DNA of 64,000 nucleotides from Lewinellaceae bacterium (GTDB lineage Bacteria; Bacteroidota; Bacteroidia; Chitinophagales; Saprospiraceae): contig JACJXW010000007.1 in the NCBI GenBank assembly GCA_020636405.1, positions 558,001 to 622,000 of the forward strand, read 5' to 3'. Positions within the stretch are counted from its first letter, which is position 1; each line of letters opens with the position of its first letter. The position numbers were made by a program, and so were the translations under genes. Of this stretch, positions 7,935 to 16,574 are shown in pieces. Under the pieces are notes generated by a model. That model saw only the letters and a program-made list of their open reading frames with translations. It searched no databases and had not been told where the DNA came from.

Positions 7935-9335
7935 TTAAATATTCAGGTTGAGGTGTAAAAATAAGCCATTTTCCAGTAAATCATTGAAGCTGTATTCAAT
8001 TTGTATGACTTTATCGTAGTAGAGCACAATGTCCAGGCCAATACCACCTCCCCAAAGAGGGCGGTTGCTGAGATCATTCAGTTTCCCTGTATAGGGATCA
8101 TGAGCATAACCCAGGTCATTGTTCAAGGAGAGATAGAGCCGTACGGGCATTTTCTGGAAAGCCTTGATGGGCACGGCCTTACCGAAATCCATCCCCCATT
8201 CCCACAGATGGAACCGCAGGGATGAACGCCCCATTAGCATATCGAGCCCATCCATGATGTAGTATTCATAGCCGTGCAAATAATGGTTGCCAAACCCCAT
8301 GGCCCGGTTGTCGTTGTAGGGTTGCTGGCTCCGGATAAAAGAATATTTGGTATTGGCTTCCATGCCCAGGCTCCACCGCTCACCAAAGGGCAGGTAGCGC
8401 CGGTAGCTCGTCCAGAGGGTCAGGGCGTTCCTATCCGGGAAGATCCCCAGGCCGTCTTTTTCCAGGACTGCATTGAAATAGGACCCTTTCCAGGGGTAGG
8501 GCCTTACGTCGCGATTATCATAGGTGAAACGATAGGCCATCAGGAAATAGCGCTGGAAGCTTCGGCCATCCAGAAAGAAGTCAGGATTTTTTTCATGCAC
8601 GATGATGTCATCCACCCGATTCTGCCGGTAACCGAGTATAAGGCCATGAGAGGCATTGATCCGGGGGCGATAATTCAGGGCCAGGTCACTATGAAAACGT
8701 TGATAGATGAAATCTTCCCCGTCCCGGAAGAACTCCTGCTTATTGCCGGCGGTAGCGTAATTGATCTCCCGGTTGCGCAGGAAAGCCGCTTCTGCTGACA
8801 AGCCCAGGGTTTGGGCTTTATTAAAAAAGGGCAGGCTGTAGCTTATAGCGTATTTGCGGGTGTATCCGTACTTGGCCGATATTTTCAGGCGGTCTCTGTT
8901 CCCGGAGAAGTTGAGATGGGCAAATTCCATTCCAAAATTGAGGCGCTGGAGAGACCGTCCCTGCTCGACCCACCACACATTGAAGTTACGGTCGGCCAGT
9001 TCGAAGATAGGTACGGGGTAAAGATACCATGCCTCTTCGACTCTAACCAGCAAATGTATTTTGTTGGTAGAACCCTCCCATGCCTTGAAACTGATCTCCG
9101 CCTGGTTGAACAGCCCGGTGTTCATGATGAGTTCCTCGCTGCGGTCCATCAATGCCGACAAGTTGGCAAGGCCGACCGTGTCTCCTTGACTGACCAGCAT
9201 TTCCCGTAGTATGATGCTCTTCCTCGTCTTTTGGTTACCCAGAACGCTGATGCTGTCTATATAGACATAATCCAGCTGGGCATTCACCAGGTAAGGGGCA
9301 ACAACAACCAAAACCAACCAAAAAATAATACGCAT
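7935..9335 (-). CDS. Omp85/BamA-like outer-membrane beta-barrel protein
   Basis: About 466 residues with a Sec signal peptide of about 20 residues (MRIIFWLVLVVVAPYLVNA, then Q). One POTRA-like domain follows (about residues 22-105: YIDSISVLGNQKTRKSIILREM). The rest is rich in alternating aromatic strands and fits a beta-barrel. It ends in a hydrophobic/aromatic strand. This is shorter than BamA, which has five POTRA domains, and closer to small Omp85/TamA-like proteins. The substrate is unknown. The start at 9335 was preferred over 9389 because a clear GGAGG Shine-Dalgarno lies just upstream, unusual for this genome, and the signal peptide begins there. Confidence 0.82.
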   Translation of the reverse strand: MRIIFWLVLVVVAPYLVNAQLDYVYIDSISVLGNQKTRKSIILREMLVSQGDTVGLANLSALMDRSEELIMNTGLFNQAEISFKAWEGSTNKIHLLVRVEEAWYLYPVPIFELADRNFNVWWVEQGRSLQRLNFGMEFAHLNFSGNRDRLKISAKYGYTRKYAISYSLPFFNKAQTLGLSAEAAFLRNREINYATAGNKQEFFRDGEDFIYQRFHSDLALNYRPRINASHGLILGYRQNRVDDIIVHEKNPDFFLDGRSFQRYFLMAYRFTYDNRDVRPYPWKGSYFNAVLEKDGLGIFPDRNALTLWTSYRRYLPFGERWSLGMEANTKYSFIRSQQPYNDNRAMGFGNHYLHGYEYYIMDGLDMLMGRSSLRFHLWEWGMDFGKAVPIKAFQKMPVRLYLSLNNDLGYAHDPYTGKLNDLSNRPLWGGGIGLDIVLYYDKVIQIEYSFNDLLENGLFLHLNLNI

Positions 9336-9340
9336 AGAGT

Positions 9341-9347
9341 TCCTCCA
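9341..9347 (-). promoter_or_regulatory. Shine-Dalgarno sequence of the Omp85-like gene
   Basis: On the minus strand TTGGAGGAACTCT directly precedes the ATG at 9333-9335, placing GGAGG at a normal spacing. This fixes the start against the upstream in-frame ATG at 9389. Most genes in this window lack such a motif, as is usual in Bacteroidota. Confidence 0.65.
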
Positions 9348-9480
9348 AACTGAGTAATGAATTCCCAAGAGAAAAAAGTTTTTTCTCAACCATGGGCCAG
9401 TATGTGGCCAGTTGTGCTATTCCGTTCTGTTTTCCAAGGGTTTATAAAAAGGCGAGTTTCTCTCTCCCTCTAGACAAAAT

Positions 9481-9502
9481 AAGGCTTTTTACAAAAAGCT
9501 AA
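9481..9502 (-). terminator. Possible terminator downstream of the CBS-domain gene
   Basis: On the minus strand AGCTTTTT-GT-AAAAAGCC forms an A/T-rich 8-bp stem followed by TTATTTTGT. It lies about 130 bases past the stop of the CBS gene. The stem is weak, so the call is tentative. The 9390-9634 gap otherwise shows nothing recognisable. Confidence 0.3.
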
Positions 9503-9634
9503 TAGCGAATAGGGATAATTGCAGATAATATAGGGCAAATGTCATAGCTCCGCCATTATTCCGGTTGGTTAAAAAACCACAGGCACCAGCCCTTTCCGGC
9601 GCTTTGTGCATGTAGTGATGTTGCCTTTACAGGA

Positions 9635-10294
9635 CTATACGTTGAGGTAGGACATCAGAGCGTCGTATCGCTCCTGGAGGGACCCCACGTAATCGGACTC
9701 GTTGAAGGATGCCTTAACTTCATAGTTGAAACGCTCGAGCGTAGCGATGATCGACTGTACGTTCTGGCGGTTGATCTTAATGGTGATATCCAGCCGGGTG
9801 GATTCGAGGTTGGTCGTGATAAAGGAACTGAGAATAGCGGCATTTTCCGACTCGACAATGCGGGCGATCTCCGCCAGAGAATAATCTCGCTTGCTCATTT
9901 CCAGGACGAGTATACTCCCCGGTTCTGAGAAAGATGCCGTTTGTGCAAAATGGATGAGCAGTGACTCCAGAGTGATAACGCCTATGTAGTCCTCGTCATC
10001 GTCGACAACCGGGATAAGGGTAAGGTGGTATTCCGCCAACAGGCGCAGCAATTCGTAGATGTGATCCTTACGATGAGCATATGGCCTGACCATAGACAAG
10101 CTGTAGGAACCTACGGCCTCGCCGGCATCGTAGTTTAGAATATCGTCCTCTGAAAGAAGCCCCAGGAGTTGCTTATTATTGACGATCGGCAGGTGTCGTA
10201 CATAGAAATCATTCATCATACTGAGGGCTTCCTCACCTGTATCGGAGGTCCTCAAAGGAATGATTTCATTGGAGATCAATGTTTCGGCAATCAT
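9635..10294 (-). CDS. CBS-domain pair protein with C-terminal ACT-like domain
   Basis: A 219-residue soluble regulatory protein. Residues 1-125 hold two CBS motifs (SMMNDFYVRHLPIVNNKQLLG and LLAEYHLTLIPVVDDDEDYIG), which normally bind adenine nucleotides as a sensor. Residues about 130-200 (SILVLEMSKRDYSLAEIARI, RLDITIKINRQ) resemble an ACT-like regulatory fold. No catalytic domain is attached. It heads the minus-strand series leading to the Omp85-like gene and nadK, so regulation by adenylates or NAD-related ligands is a plausible but untested link. Confidence 0.85.
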   Translation of the reverse strand: MIAETLISNEIIPLRTSDTGEEALSMMNDFYVRHLPIVNNKQLLGLLSEDDILNYDAGEAVGSYSLSMVRPYAHRKDHIYELLRLLAEYHLTLIPVVDDDEDYIGVITLESLLIHFAQTASFSEPGSILVLEMSKRDYSLAEIARIVESENAAILSSFITTNLESTRLDITIKINRQNVQSIIATLERFNYEVKASFNESDYVGSLQERYDALMSYLNV

Positions 10295-10417
10295 CGCATC
10301 TGTGTTCTAATAATCCTCAGTTAAACGAATGTAAACCGTCAGCTGTTGACAAAATTCTGTTAAAGTCTTCTACGCGGTGTTTTCCTGTCGGTAAAACTGC
10401 AGTCTGAGCTCATTCAT

Positions 10418-11242
10418 TCAGCCCAGAAGTCTTCTTTTTTGGGAGGTAAATTCTTCTTCGGTCAGCAAGCCTTTTTCCCGGAGTTCTCCAAGGCGTTTGA
10501 GCTGCTCGAGCAGATCGGGCTCACCCTCCAGTATTTCTTCCTCCGGCGCCGGGGGGGGGGCACTGTTTTCCTCTTTCGCCGGTTGTTGCTGTAAGCGGAA
10601 TCCATTCTTCTCGAACGCTTCGAACTCCGGTTGTATCCGGATGAAGGCCAGGGCGTCGTGTTCCCTGATCCGCTGGAAATCGTTAAACCCATTGGCCACA
10701 GCCTGGTCGAGGTGAAAAAAGGCCTTCTCCGGCTTCTCGTTCAGGGAGTAGGCGCAGGCCAGGTTAAAGTGGGCGGCCACGTCATTGGGCTCAATATCGA
10801 GGGATTTATTGAAATCTTCAATAGCTCCGTCGTAATCGTAGTCCTTATATTTTTTGATCCCGCTGGCTTTATAGGGGTTATTGCGCGGCGGCCGGGGTTT
10901 GGGGCGTTGATATTGCCGCTGTCTCTGGGTATCATAACGGCGGTCATGGCGACGCTCGCTTCTGACTTCGCGTTGTTCTTCCCGCGTGCGGCGCCGGTAA
11001 TCGCGCCGGTTGTAATCGGTATCTCTCCTTCTTTCGTATTGCCGGTTGTATTTGCGGTCAAAGACTTCCTGGTCCATAGAAAAAAAGGCGATCGCATCGA
11101 TCAATCCGACGATCCACATCACCGGGAACCAGAAGAAGATCAGATAGAATATCCCAAGGCCGGTCTGCCCCAGATAAAAACGGTGGACTCCCAGCCCTCC
11201 CAGGAACAGCGCTAATATACCGGCTACGTTCTTTTCCTTCAT
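10418..11242 (-). CDS. TM2-domain, TPR and SHOCT-like multidomain protein
   Basis: A 274-residue protein of unknown function with an unusual domain chain. Residues 1-60 are a TM2 domain (two membrane helices, with GGLGVHRFYLGQTGLGIFYL). Residues about 62-118 are extremely rich in Arg, Asp and Tyr. Residues about 125-195 hold tetratricopeptide units (YDYDGAIEDFNKSLDIEPND). The C-terminal 35 residues (LLEQLKRLGELREKGLLTEEEF) match the SHOCT helical motif. The protein is probably anchored at the inner membrane with a cytoplasmic body. It is separated from the CBS gene by 123 bases. Confidence 0.75.
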   Translation of the reverse strand: MKEKNVAGILALFLGGLGVHRFYLGQTGLGIFYLIFFWFPVMWIVGLIDAIAFFSMDQEVFDRKYNRQYERRRDTDYNRRDYRRRTREEQREVRSERRHDRRYDTQRQRQYQRPKPRPPRNNPYKASGIKKYKDYDYDGAIEDFNKSLDIEPNDVAAHFNLACAYSLNEKPEKAFFHLDQAVANGFNDFQRIREHDALAFIRIQPEFEAFEKNGFRLQQQPAKEENSAPPPAPEEEILEGEPDLLEQLKRLGELREKGLLTEEEFTSQKRRLLG

Positions 11243-11478
11243 TTGCTGTATTAATCATTGGAATCATCCTACCGGACGACTCAATATAAACAATAATCTA
11301 TAATAAAGACAATGGTCAAAGGTAGCTTTTGTTTGATCGAACGGTGATAATGGTGTAAAATGTTAGACCACAAGCCTACAATCACCGATAAAAAGCCGGC
11401 AGGCGTTGTTTTTACTCCTATCTGCCCCCTCAATTCAATGCAGTCCGGAAGGTTTTTCATCGCCGCCAGGAAGCGGGA

Positions 11479-12753
11479 TCATCGCTGGGTATACTTATCG
11501 TTTCCAGGCGTGAATATTTTACAGGTGAGTACGGTAAAATCATCGGGGTAGCTCTTGCCGCCCTTGAAAACTTCCAGGCGGTCCATGAGTTGCCGGTTGA
11601 AAGCGGAAGCCGAAAGTTTGTAGTTGTTCCTGACGAAGCTGTACAGCATCTCTTCGTTGAGGTAGTCGCCACTTTCATTCTGCAGGTCGGTAAGGCCATC
11701 GGTAAACGACAGGACCATAGCTTCTCCTTCCAGCGGTACACAGCCGACCTCTATCTCCGGCAGTTCCGGGAAGGATCCCAGAATGGTGCACCCTTTGTTG
11801 AGCATATGCAACTCACCATCATTGACCAGGACGGGAGGGTTATGGCCGGCGTTGACATAGCGAAGGGCCTGCCGGCTGGTATCGTATTCGGCGATGAAGA
11901 AGGTGATGAAGCGTTCGCCCTGGGTAATGAGGTTCACCGAGGTGTTCAGGTCTCGGATGAAGGTATCGAGCGCTGTTCTTTTATTGATCAGAGTGTGGAA
12001 GTTCGCCTGAAAATTAGCCATCAGCAGAGCGGCGGCAACGCCCTTCCCGGAAATATCCCCGACGCAGAAAACGATCTTTCCGTCATCAAACTCGATGAAA
12101 TCGAAATAATCTCCCCCGACGCCATAATGCGGTTTATAAATGCTGGCCAGTTCATACCCCGGCCGGCTGGGCATGTTGGTGGGGATGAGCATGCGCTGCA
12201 TCTCGCTGGCCAGTTCCATTTCCCGCTTCAGGCGTTCTTGTTCCAGCTGTCGTTTGAAGAGGCGCTTATTTTCAATGGCCACCGCGATGATATTCGTGAT
12301 GGTGGTAATGAACTGCACCTTATTGTACATATCTTCCTCTTCACTGAAGCCCCCGATAAAGACATAGGCAATAGGATGCTCCTTGTGGCGAACAGGAATG
12401 ACCACATCAAACTCCCGGATCAATGGGTGGTCGGCCTCCTCTACATTATTGAGGCGAGTATATTTCTCAAAATACTTTCTGATATCCAGGGCGAGCAGTT
12501 CCTCCTTGATCCCAATGGAAGAAGCGCAGGCCCAGGCCTCCTCCTCCCTAATATAAAGCGCCATTTTCTTCACCCCGATCTCCCAGCTCAGGAAGGACTT
12601 ATACATATTGAAAAGCCCTTCGGCCGATACATTATTATTAATGGCCTGGGTAATATTCAAAAGCCGGTTGATCTGAAGTTGCTTCAGGTTCAGCTCCCGT
12701 TCGAGCGCCTCAATATTGGATAAACCCTTTCTCAATTCAGAAAAACCCGACAT
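11479..12753 (-). CDS. GAF-type sensor with SpoIIE/RsbU-like PP2C serine phosphatase domain
   Basis: A 424-residue cytoplasmic signalling protein. The N-terminal half (about 20-170) looks like a GAF domain, followed by a coiled-coil linker (RQLEQERLKREMELASEMQ). The C-terminal half is a PP2C/SpoIIE phosphatase: GGDYFDF and VGDISGKGVAAALLMA carry the metal-binding aspartates, and SFTDGLTD and DDFTVL the later ones. This architecture normally dephosphorylates an anti-sigma-factor antagonist (RsbV type) in a partner-switch pathway. No such partner is encoded nearby. It is divergent from the glycosyltransferase gene over a 91-base interval. Confidence 0.88.
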   Translation of the reverse strand: MSGFSELRKGLSNIEALERELNLKQLQINRLLNITQAINNNVSAEGLFNMYKSFLSWEIGVKKMALYIREEEAWACASSIGIKEELLALDIRKYFEKYTRLNNVEEADHPLIREFDVVIPVRHKEHPIAYVFIGGFSEEEDMYNKVQFITTITNIIAVAIENKRLFKRQLEQERLKREMELASEMQRMLIPTNMPSRPGYELASIYKPHYGVGGDYFDFIEFDDGKIVFCVGDISGKGVAAALLMANFQANFHTLINKRTALDTFIRDLNTSVNLITQGERFITFFIAEYDTSRQALRYVNAGHNPPVLVNDGELHMLNKGCTILGSFPELPEIEVGCVPLEGEAMVLSFTDGLTDLQNESGDYLNEEMLYSFVRNNYKLSASAFNRQLMDRLEVFKGGKSYPDDFTVLTCKIFTPGNDKYTQR

Positions 12754-12844
12754 TATTCTTAAAATTAGGATAGAAACTGTAGTAAAGATATAAAAAACCC
12801 CTGCTAGGCTTATAGCGAAAAGGCGAATTTAGCAACCTGTTAAC

Positions 12845-13963
12845 ATGAATATACTACTCCTTGAGCCATTCCTGTCCGGAAGCCACCAAAAATGGGCGGA
12901 AGGATATCAGGCCCACAGCCGGCATGAGGTCCGTTTGCTCTCCCTGAAGGGGCGCCACTGGAAATGGCGCATGCACGGTGGCGCCGTCAGCCTGGCCGGT
13001 CAATTTTCCAGGCTCAACTGGCAGCCGAACCTGCTCCTGGCCACCGACATGCTCGACGTGGCGGCCTTCCTGGGGCTTACCCGCCAGCAGGCAGCCGGCA
13101 TACCTGCCGCCATCTACTTCCACGAAAATCAGGCCACCTATCCCTGGTCGCCGGCCGATGAGGATGTTGCCCTTCAGCGCGATAACCATTATGGTTTCAT
13201 CAACTACACCTCGGCGCTCGCATCCTCTCGTATCTTTTTCAATTCCCATTTCCACCGCAATTCTTTTCTGGAGGCCCTCCCTCAATTTTTGAAGCAGTTT
13301 CCGGATGCCCGGGAGCTACAACGGATAAAGGAAATAAAGAAAAAAAGTGAAGTACTTCCATTGGGTATGGACCTTAGAAGCCTGGACATCGCGGCAAAAC
13401 CGCCTAAATATGCCGAGGCCACCCTGTTGTGGAATCATCGATGGGAATACGATAAAGCGCCGGAGGCTTTCTTCAATGCCTTGTTTCGGCTAAAGGAGGA
13501 AAACATCCCCTTCAGGCTGATCGTTTTGGGATCTGCCTATCGGCAATCCCCTGATATCTTCCGGATAGCACGCCAACGATTGAGAGAGGAGATCGTGCAT
13601 TATGGTTATGCCGAAAGCCAGGAAACCTATGCCCGGTTGCTTTGGCAGGCCGACATCCTGCCCGTTACCAGCCGGCAGGATTTCTTTGGCGGCAGCGTAG
13701 TAGAGGCCATCTATTGCAACTGTTTCCCCTTGCTTCCAAACCGCCTGGCTTATCCTGAACACATTCCTCCAAAGGAACGCCATCGCCACCTTTATGAAAA
13801 AGAAGAGGAATTTTACCCTAAATTGCGGGATGCGGTTCTCCAAATCGGGAAAATCCGGGAAGCTGCAGTACTCCGGGATTTTGTTGCCAGATATGATTGG
13901 AGTATTTTAGTAGCCGAATACGATAATGCCTTCGGGTTGTTGTCTGTCCAGGAGCCCAAATAA
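12845..13963 (+). CDS. DUF3524 glycosyltransferase, tRNA-queuosine mannosyltransferase (QTMAN/GTDC1)-like
   Basis: A 372-residue GT-B glycosyltransferase. The N-terminus MNILLLEPFLSGSHQKWAEG, with HEVRLLSLKGRHWKWRMHG, is the hallmark of the DUF3524 domain found in animal GTDC1. GTDC1/QTMAN is established as the enzyme that mannosylates queuosine in cytosolic tRNA-Asp. The C-terminal half has WNHRWEYDKAPEAFF and DFFGGSVVEAIYCNCFPLLP, the GT4-type nucleotide-sugar site. No signal peptide is seen. Acting on a Q-modified tRNA is inferred from homology; no queuosine synthesis gene is in this window. It is six bases from the alpha/beta hydrolase and so in an operon with it and the PrsW gene. Confidence 0.82.
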   Translation: MNILLLEPFLSGSHQKWAEGYQAHSRHEVRLLSLKGRHWKWRMHGGAVSLAGQFSRLNWQPNLLLATDMLDVAAFLGLTRQQAAGIPAAIYFHENQATYPWSPADEDVALQRDNHYGFINYTSALASSRIFFNSHFHRNSFLEALPQFLKQFPDARELQRIKEIKKKSEVLPLGMDLRSLDIAAKPPKYAEATLLWNHRWEYDKAPEAFFNALFRLKEENIPFRLIVLGSAYRQSPDIFRIARQRLREEIVHYGYAESQETYARLLWQADILPVTSRQDFFGGSVVEAIYCNCFPLLPNRLAYPEHIPPKERHRHLYEKEEEFYPKLRDAVLQIGKIREAAVLRDFVARYDWSILVAEYDNAFGLLSVQEPK

Positions 13964-13969
13964 TAAAGC

Positions 13970-14776
13970 ATGAAATTCATTACCTATCAGGATAAGAAGA
14001 TTGCCTACCAGACAGAAGGGAAAGGTACGGCCGTATTGCTCGTTCATGGTTTTTGTGAAGACCACACCATTTGGGAAGAATTTCGGACAGACCTGCTCGA
14101 AGAAAATTACCGCGTTATTCGCATCGACCTGCCCGGTTTCGGCCGGTCAGAAACGCTGCCCGGCGCGAGCATAGAACAAATGGCGGAGGCCGTACATGCG
14201 GTTCTGCTGAGGCTCGACATCAAAAGGGTGGTGTTCATCGGCCATTCAATGGGAGGGTACGTCGGCCTTGTTTTTGCTCGCCTTTATCCGGAATTATTGA
14301 TGGGGCTGGGGCTTTTCCACTCCCATCCGTATGCCGACAGTGAGGACAGAAAAGAAACCCGCCGTAAAAGCGTGGCTTTCATCAAACGCCAGGGCCATGC
14401 GCTTTTTGTCAAGCAGCTTATACCCAGCTTCTTCAACCAGAAGTTCGCCAACAGCAACGCCTTCCTCCTGGAAAAACTGACCTACCGGGCCGCCAGAGGT
14501 AAGAGTGCCGGCATTATTGCCGCCCAGGAAGCCATGATCGGGCGAAAGGACGAAACGCAAGTGCTAACCGCGCTTGAGGCCCCCGTGCTTTTTATCATTG
14601 GCGAAGAAGACCAGGCCGTACCTCCCGAAAGCATAGAACAGATCCATCTGCCACAGGCCGCATCGATCCACATTCTGGAAAAGGTAGGCCATATGGGCCT
14701 ATTTGAGTCCCGCAAGAAAACACAACAGATCGTGCGGCAGTTTGTGTCCTACTGTGAAGAAAATGACCGAAACTGA
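13970..14776 (+). CDS. Alpha/beta-fold hydrolase
   Basis: A 268-residue cytoplasmic hydrolase. VLLVHGF is the oxyanion-hole HG motif, GHSMGG the nucleophile elbow (Ser93), IIGEEDQAVPPES carries the acid Asp, and VGHMGLFE the catalytic His. The fold covers esterases, haloperoxidases and C-C hydrolases, and the substrate cannot be told. It starts six bases after the glycosyltransferase stop and its own stop overlaps the next start by one base (TGATG), so the three genes are translationally coupled. Confidence 0.88.
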   Translation: MKFITYQDKKIAYQTEGKGTAVLLVHGFCEDHTIWEEFRTDLLEENYRVIRIDLPGFGRSETLPGASIEQMAEAVHAVLLRLDIKRVVFIGHSMGGYVGLVFARLYPELLMGLGLFHSHPYADSEDRKETRRKSVAFIKRQGHALFVKQLIPSFFNQKFANSNAFLLEKLTYRAARGKSAGIIAAQEAMIGRKDETQVLTALEAPVLFIIGEEDQAVPPESIEQIHLPQAASIHILEKVGHMGLFESRKKTQQIVRQFVSYCEENDRN

Positions 14777-15465
14777 TGATTGAGGATACCCTCCTTTTTG
14801 GATTGGCGATCATTCCAGGCCTGCTCATCTGCTGGTACATCTACCGAATGGATAAGTACGAAAAAGAGTCGCGCCTCCAATTGGCCATTACCTTTATTCT
14901 GGGAATGGCCATCACTTACCCGGTGTTGAAGGTTGAGGCTTGGGCCAGTTATGCCGGCTGGGATGAAACCCAGGGCCTGGCGGCAACTATTTTCTCCTCC
15001 TTTATTGTAGTTGCCCTGACGGAAGAGTTCGCAAAATACCTCGCCCTCATGGGGTACCCTTACCTCAGGCCCTTTTTTAATGAACCGATGGATGGGATCG
15101 TCTATGCTGTGATGGTCAGCATGGGGTTTGCCACCTTGGAAAATGTATTGTACGCAGGTAAGTTCGGTTTTCAAACCACATTGCTTCGCGCCTTTACGGC
15201 CGTACCGGCACATGCCTCCTTCGCCATCATCATGGGGTATTTCACCGGGAGGTCCAAATTCGCCTTTCCATCAGCCCGGAAATGGCAATTGATCGCCATG
15301 GGCCTCTTCATCCCGGTTGGTGTCCATGGCATTTACGATTTTTTCATACTTCAGGAATATTACGAGGAACTGCTGGTTCTTGCCTTGTTCATCCTGGGCA
15401 CCAGTATTTACATTGCCACCAGGCTCATCAAAGAGCACCAGGAGAATTCTCCTTTTAAGGAATAG
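14776..15465 (+). CDS. PrsW-family intramembrane glutamic protease
   Basis: A 229-residue polytopic inner-membrane protein of the PrsW family, related to CPBP-type proteases. B. subtilis PrsW cuts anti-sigma factor RsiW. Several hydrophobic segments are evident. TEEFAKY carries the paired glutamates, and the later conserved motifs AVPAHASF and VGVHGIYDF carry the histidines needed for activity. Length is normal. It is the third gene of the glycosyltransferase-hydrolase operon and starts inside the stop codon of the hydrolase. Its substrate is unknown and no anti-sigma factor gene is adjacent. Confidence 0.88.
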   Translation: MIEDTLLFGLAIIPGLLICWYIYRMDKYEKESRLQLAITFILGMAITYPVLKVEAWASYAGWDETQGLAATIFSSFIVVALTEEFAKYLALMGYPYLRPFFNEPMDGIVYAVMVSMGFATLENVLYAGKFGFQTTLLRAFTAVPAHASFAIIMGYFTGRSKFAFPSARKWQLIAMGLFIPVGVHGIYDFFILQEYYEELLVLALFILGTSIYIATRLIKEHQENSPFKE

Positions 15466-15473
15466 TGAGCGGG

Positions 15474-15512
15474 GATTGGGGATTCGGGATTCGGTTCGAA
15501 CTGCGAACCGCG
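15474..15512. repeat. GGGATTC heptamer run with adjoining hairpin between convergent genes
   Basis: Three units GGGATTG, GGGATTC, GGGATTC are followed by a perfect 7-bp hairpin, CGGTTCG-AACTG-CGAACCG (15492-15510). The element fills the 51-base gap between the convergent PrsW and MazG-like genes. It could act as a weak two-way terminator but has no T-run. The seven-base periodicity recalls the arrays at 4.2 and 6.9 kb, with a different unit. Confidence 0.5.
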
Positions 15513-15516
15513 AGCC

Positions 15517-15861
15517 TCACCCCCCCTTCAGCTTCTCATTCCCGGCGTGCCGCTCCGCATCCCGTTTTGTCTTTTTATCGAGGCTTTTCCTCAGGGCTTC
15601 GGTAAGGTCGACCCCGGTTTGGTTGGCCAGGCAGATAAGGACGAAAAGCACGTCGGCCATCTCATCCCCCAGTTGGGTTTTGGCGTTGGCGGCGTCTTCC
15701 GTTTTCTTGAAAGACTGCTCTCCATAAAGCCTGGCCATCAGGCGGGCCACTTCGCCAACCTCTTCCATGAGTATGGCCATATTGGTCAGTTCATTATAAT
15801 AACGTATACCAATGGTGTTGATCCAGTGGTCGACGGTTTGCTGGGCTTCCTGAATGGTCAT
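15517..15861 (-). CDS. MazG-like nucleotide pyrophosphohydrolase
   Basis: A 114-residue all-alpha NTP pyrophosphohydrolase. MEEVGEVARLMARLYGE and LGDEMADVLFVLICLAN give the EExxE and ExxD metal-binding pattern of the MazG/dUTPase superfamily. These enzymes remove pyrophosphate from non-canonical or excess nucleoside triphosphates. The start at MTIQEAQQ (ATG 15859-15861) was chosen over an in-frame ATG 63 bases upstream because the extension does not resemble the family. The gene follows dtd on the same strand after 97 bases; both are house-cleaning enzymes. Confidence 0.85.
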   Translation of the reverse strand: MTIQEAQQTVDHWINTIGIRYYNELTNMAILMEEVGEVARLMARLYGEQSFKKTEDAANAKTQLGDEMADVLFVLICLANQTGVDLTEALRKSLDKKTKRDAERHAGNEKLKGG

Positions 15862-15958
15862 TTTATACCAATTTTTAAATAAAAAGACGTACAAACTACC
15901 CCTAATCGCCTGATTGGCAAGCATATGGGCGTTTCGATTTCCGACTTCGAATTTGGTG

Positions 15959-16411
15959 TTATTCCGGGTTTTTGCTGTCTACGGAGATGGTGACCGGGCC
16001 GTCATTGGCCAGGCGTACCAGCATCTCAGCGCCAAACTCTCCGCTCTGCACATCCCGGCCGGCGGTAATTTCCAGCACCTTGATGAACTTTTCGTACATG
16101 GGGATGGCGAACTCGGGCCGGGCCGCCCGGATGAAGGACGGCCGGTTGCCTTTTTTGACGCTGGCGTGCAGGGTGAACTGGCTGACGACGAGCAGTTCGC
16201 CGTCCACGTCTTTGACCGAAAGGTTCATCTTGCCTTCTTCGTCGTTGAAGATGCGCATCTTGGCTATTTTGTTGCAGAGCCATTCGATGTCTTCGTCGGT
16301 GTCTTCATCCTCGATGCCGAGCAGGACGAGAAGGCCGGGGCCGATCTCGCCCACCGTTTTGTCGTTGACGGTTACAGAGGCTTCGCTTACACGTTGTAGG
16401 ATGATTCGCAT
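15959..16411 (-). CDS. dtd: D-aminoacyl-tRNA deacylase
   Basis: Hydrolyses D-amino acids (and glycine from mischarged tRNA-Ala) off tRNA, a translation quality-control step. The 150-residue protein starts MRIILQRVSEASVTV, the family N-terminus. It contains LLVVSQFTLHA (the SQxT active-site motif) and NRPSF. The C-terminal Gly-cisPro motif is replaced here by NDGPVTI, as expected for the family (GPVT). The ATG at 16409-16411 is used; the upstream in-frame ATG at 16459 would add 16 unrelated residues. Confidence 0.95.
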   Translation of the reverse strand: MRIILQRVSEASVTVNDKTVGEIGPGLLVLLGIEDEDTDEDIEWLCNKIAKMRIFNDEEGKMNLSVKDVDGELLVVSQFTLHASVKKGNRPSFIRAARPEFAIPMYEKFIKVLEITAGRDVQSGEFGAEMLVRLANDGPVTISVDSKNPE

Positions 16412-16574
16412 GGTTTTCGTTGATTTATATATATTGTGGCTTCGACAGGGGCCAGACACCCATCTTAACAGCCGAAGCCTCTCCCAGGTTTTTCAACAAA
16501 AAACGCGCCCGGCAAAAAAATGAGAGGGAAAGCCTTTTTCCATTCATTTTTATCCGGCAGGAAAGATAAATATA

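Noticed and set aside
11590..12723. 377-codon open frame on the plus strand
   Set aside because: It is the antisense of the GAF-SpoIIE phosphatase gene, whose motifs are clear; the antisense text resembles no protein family.
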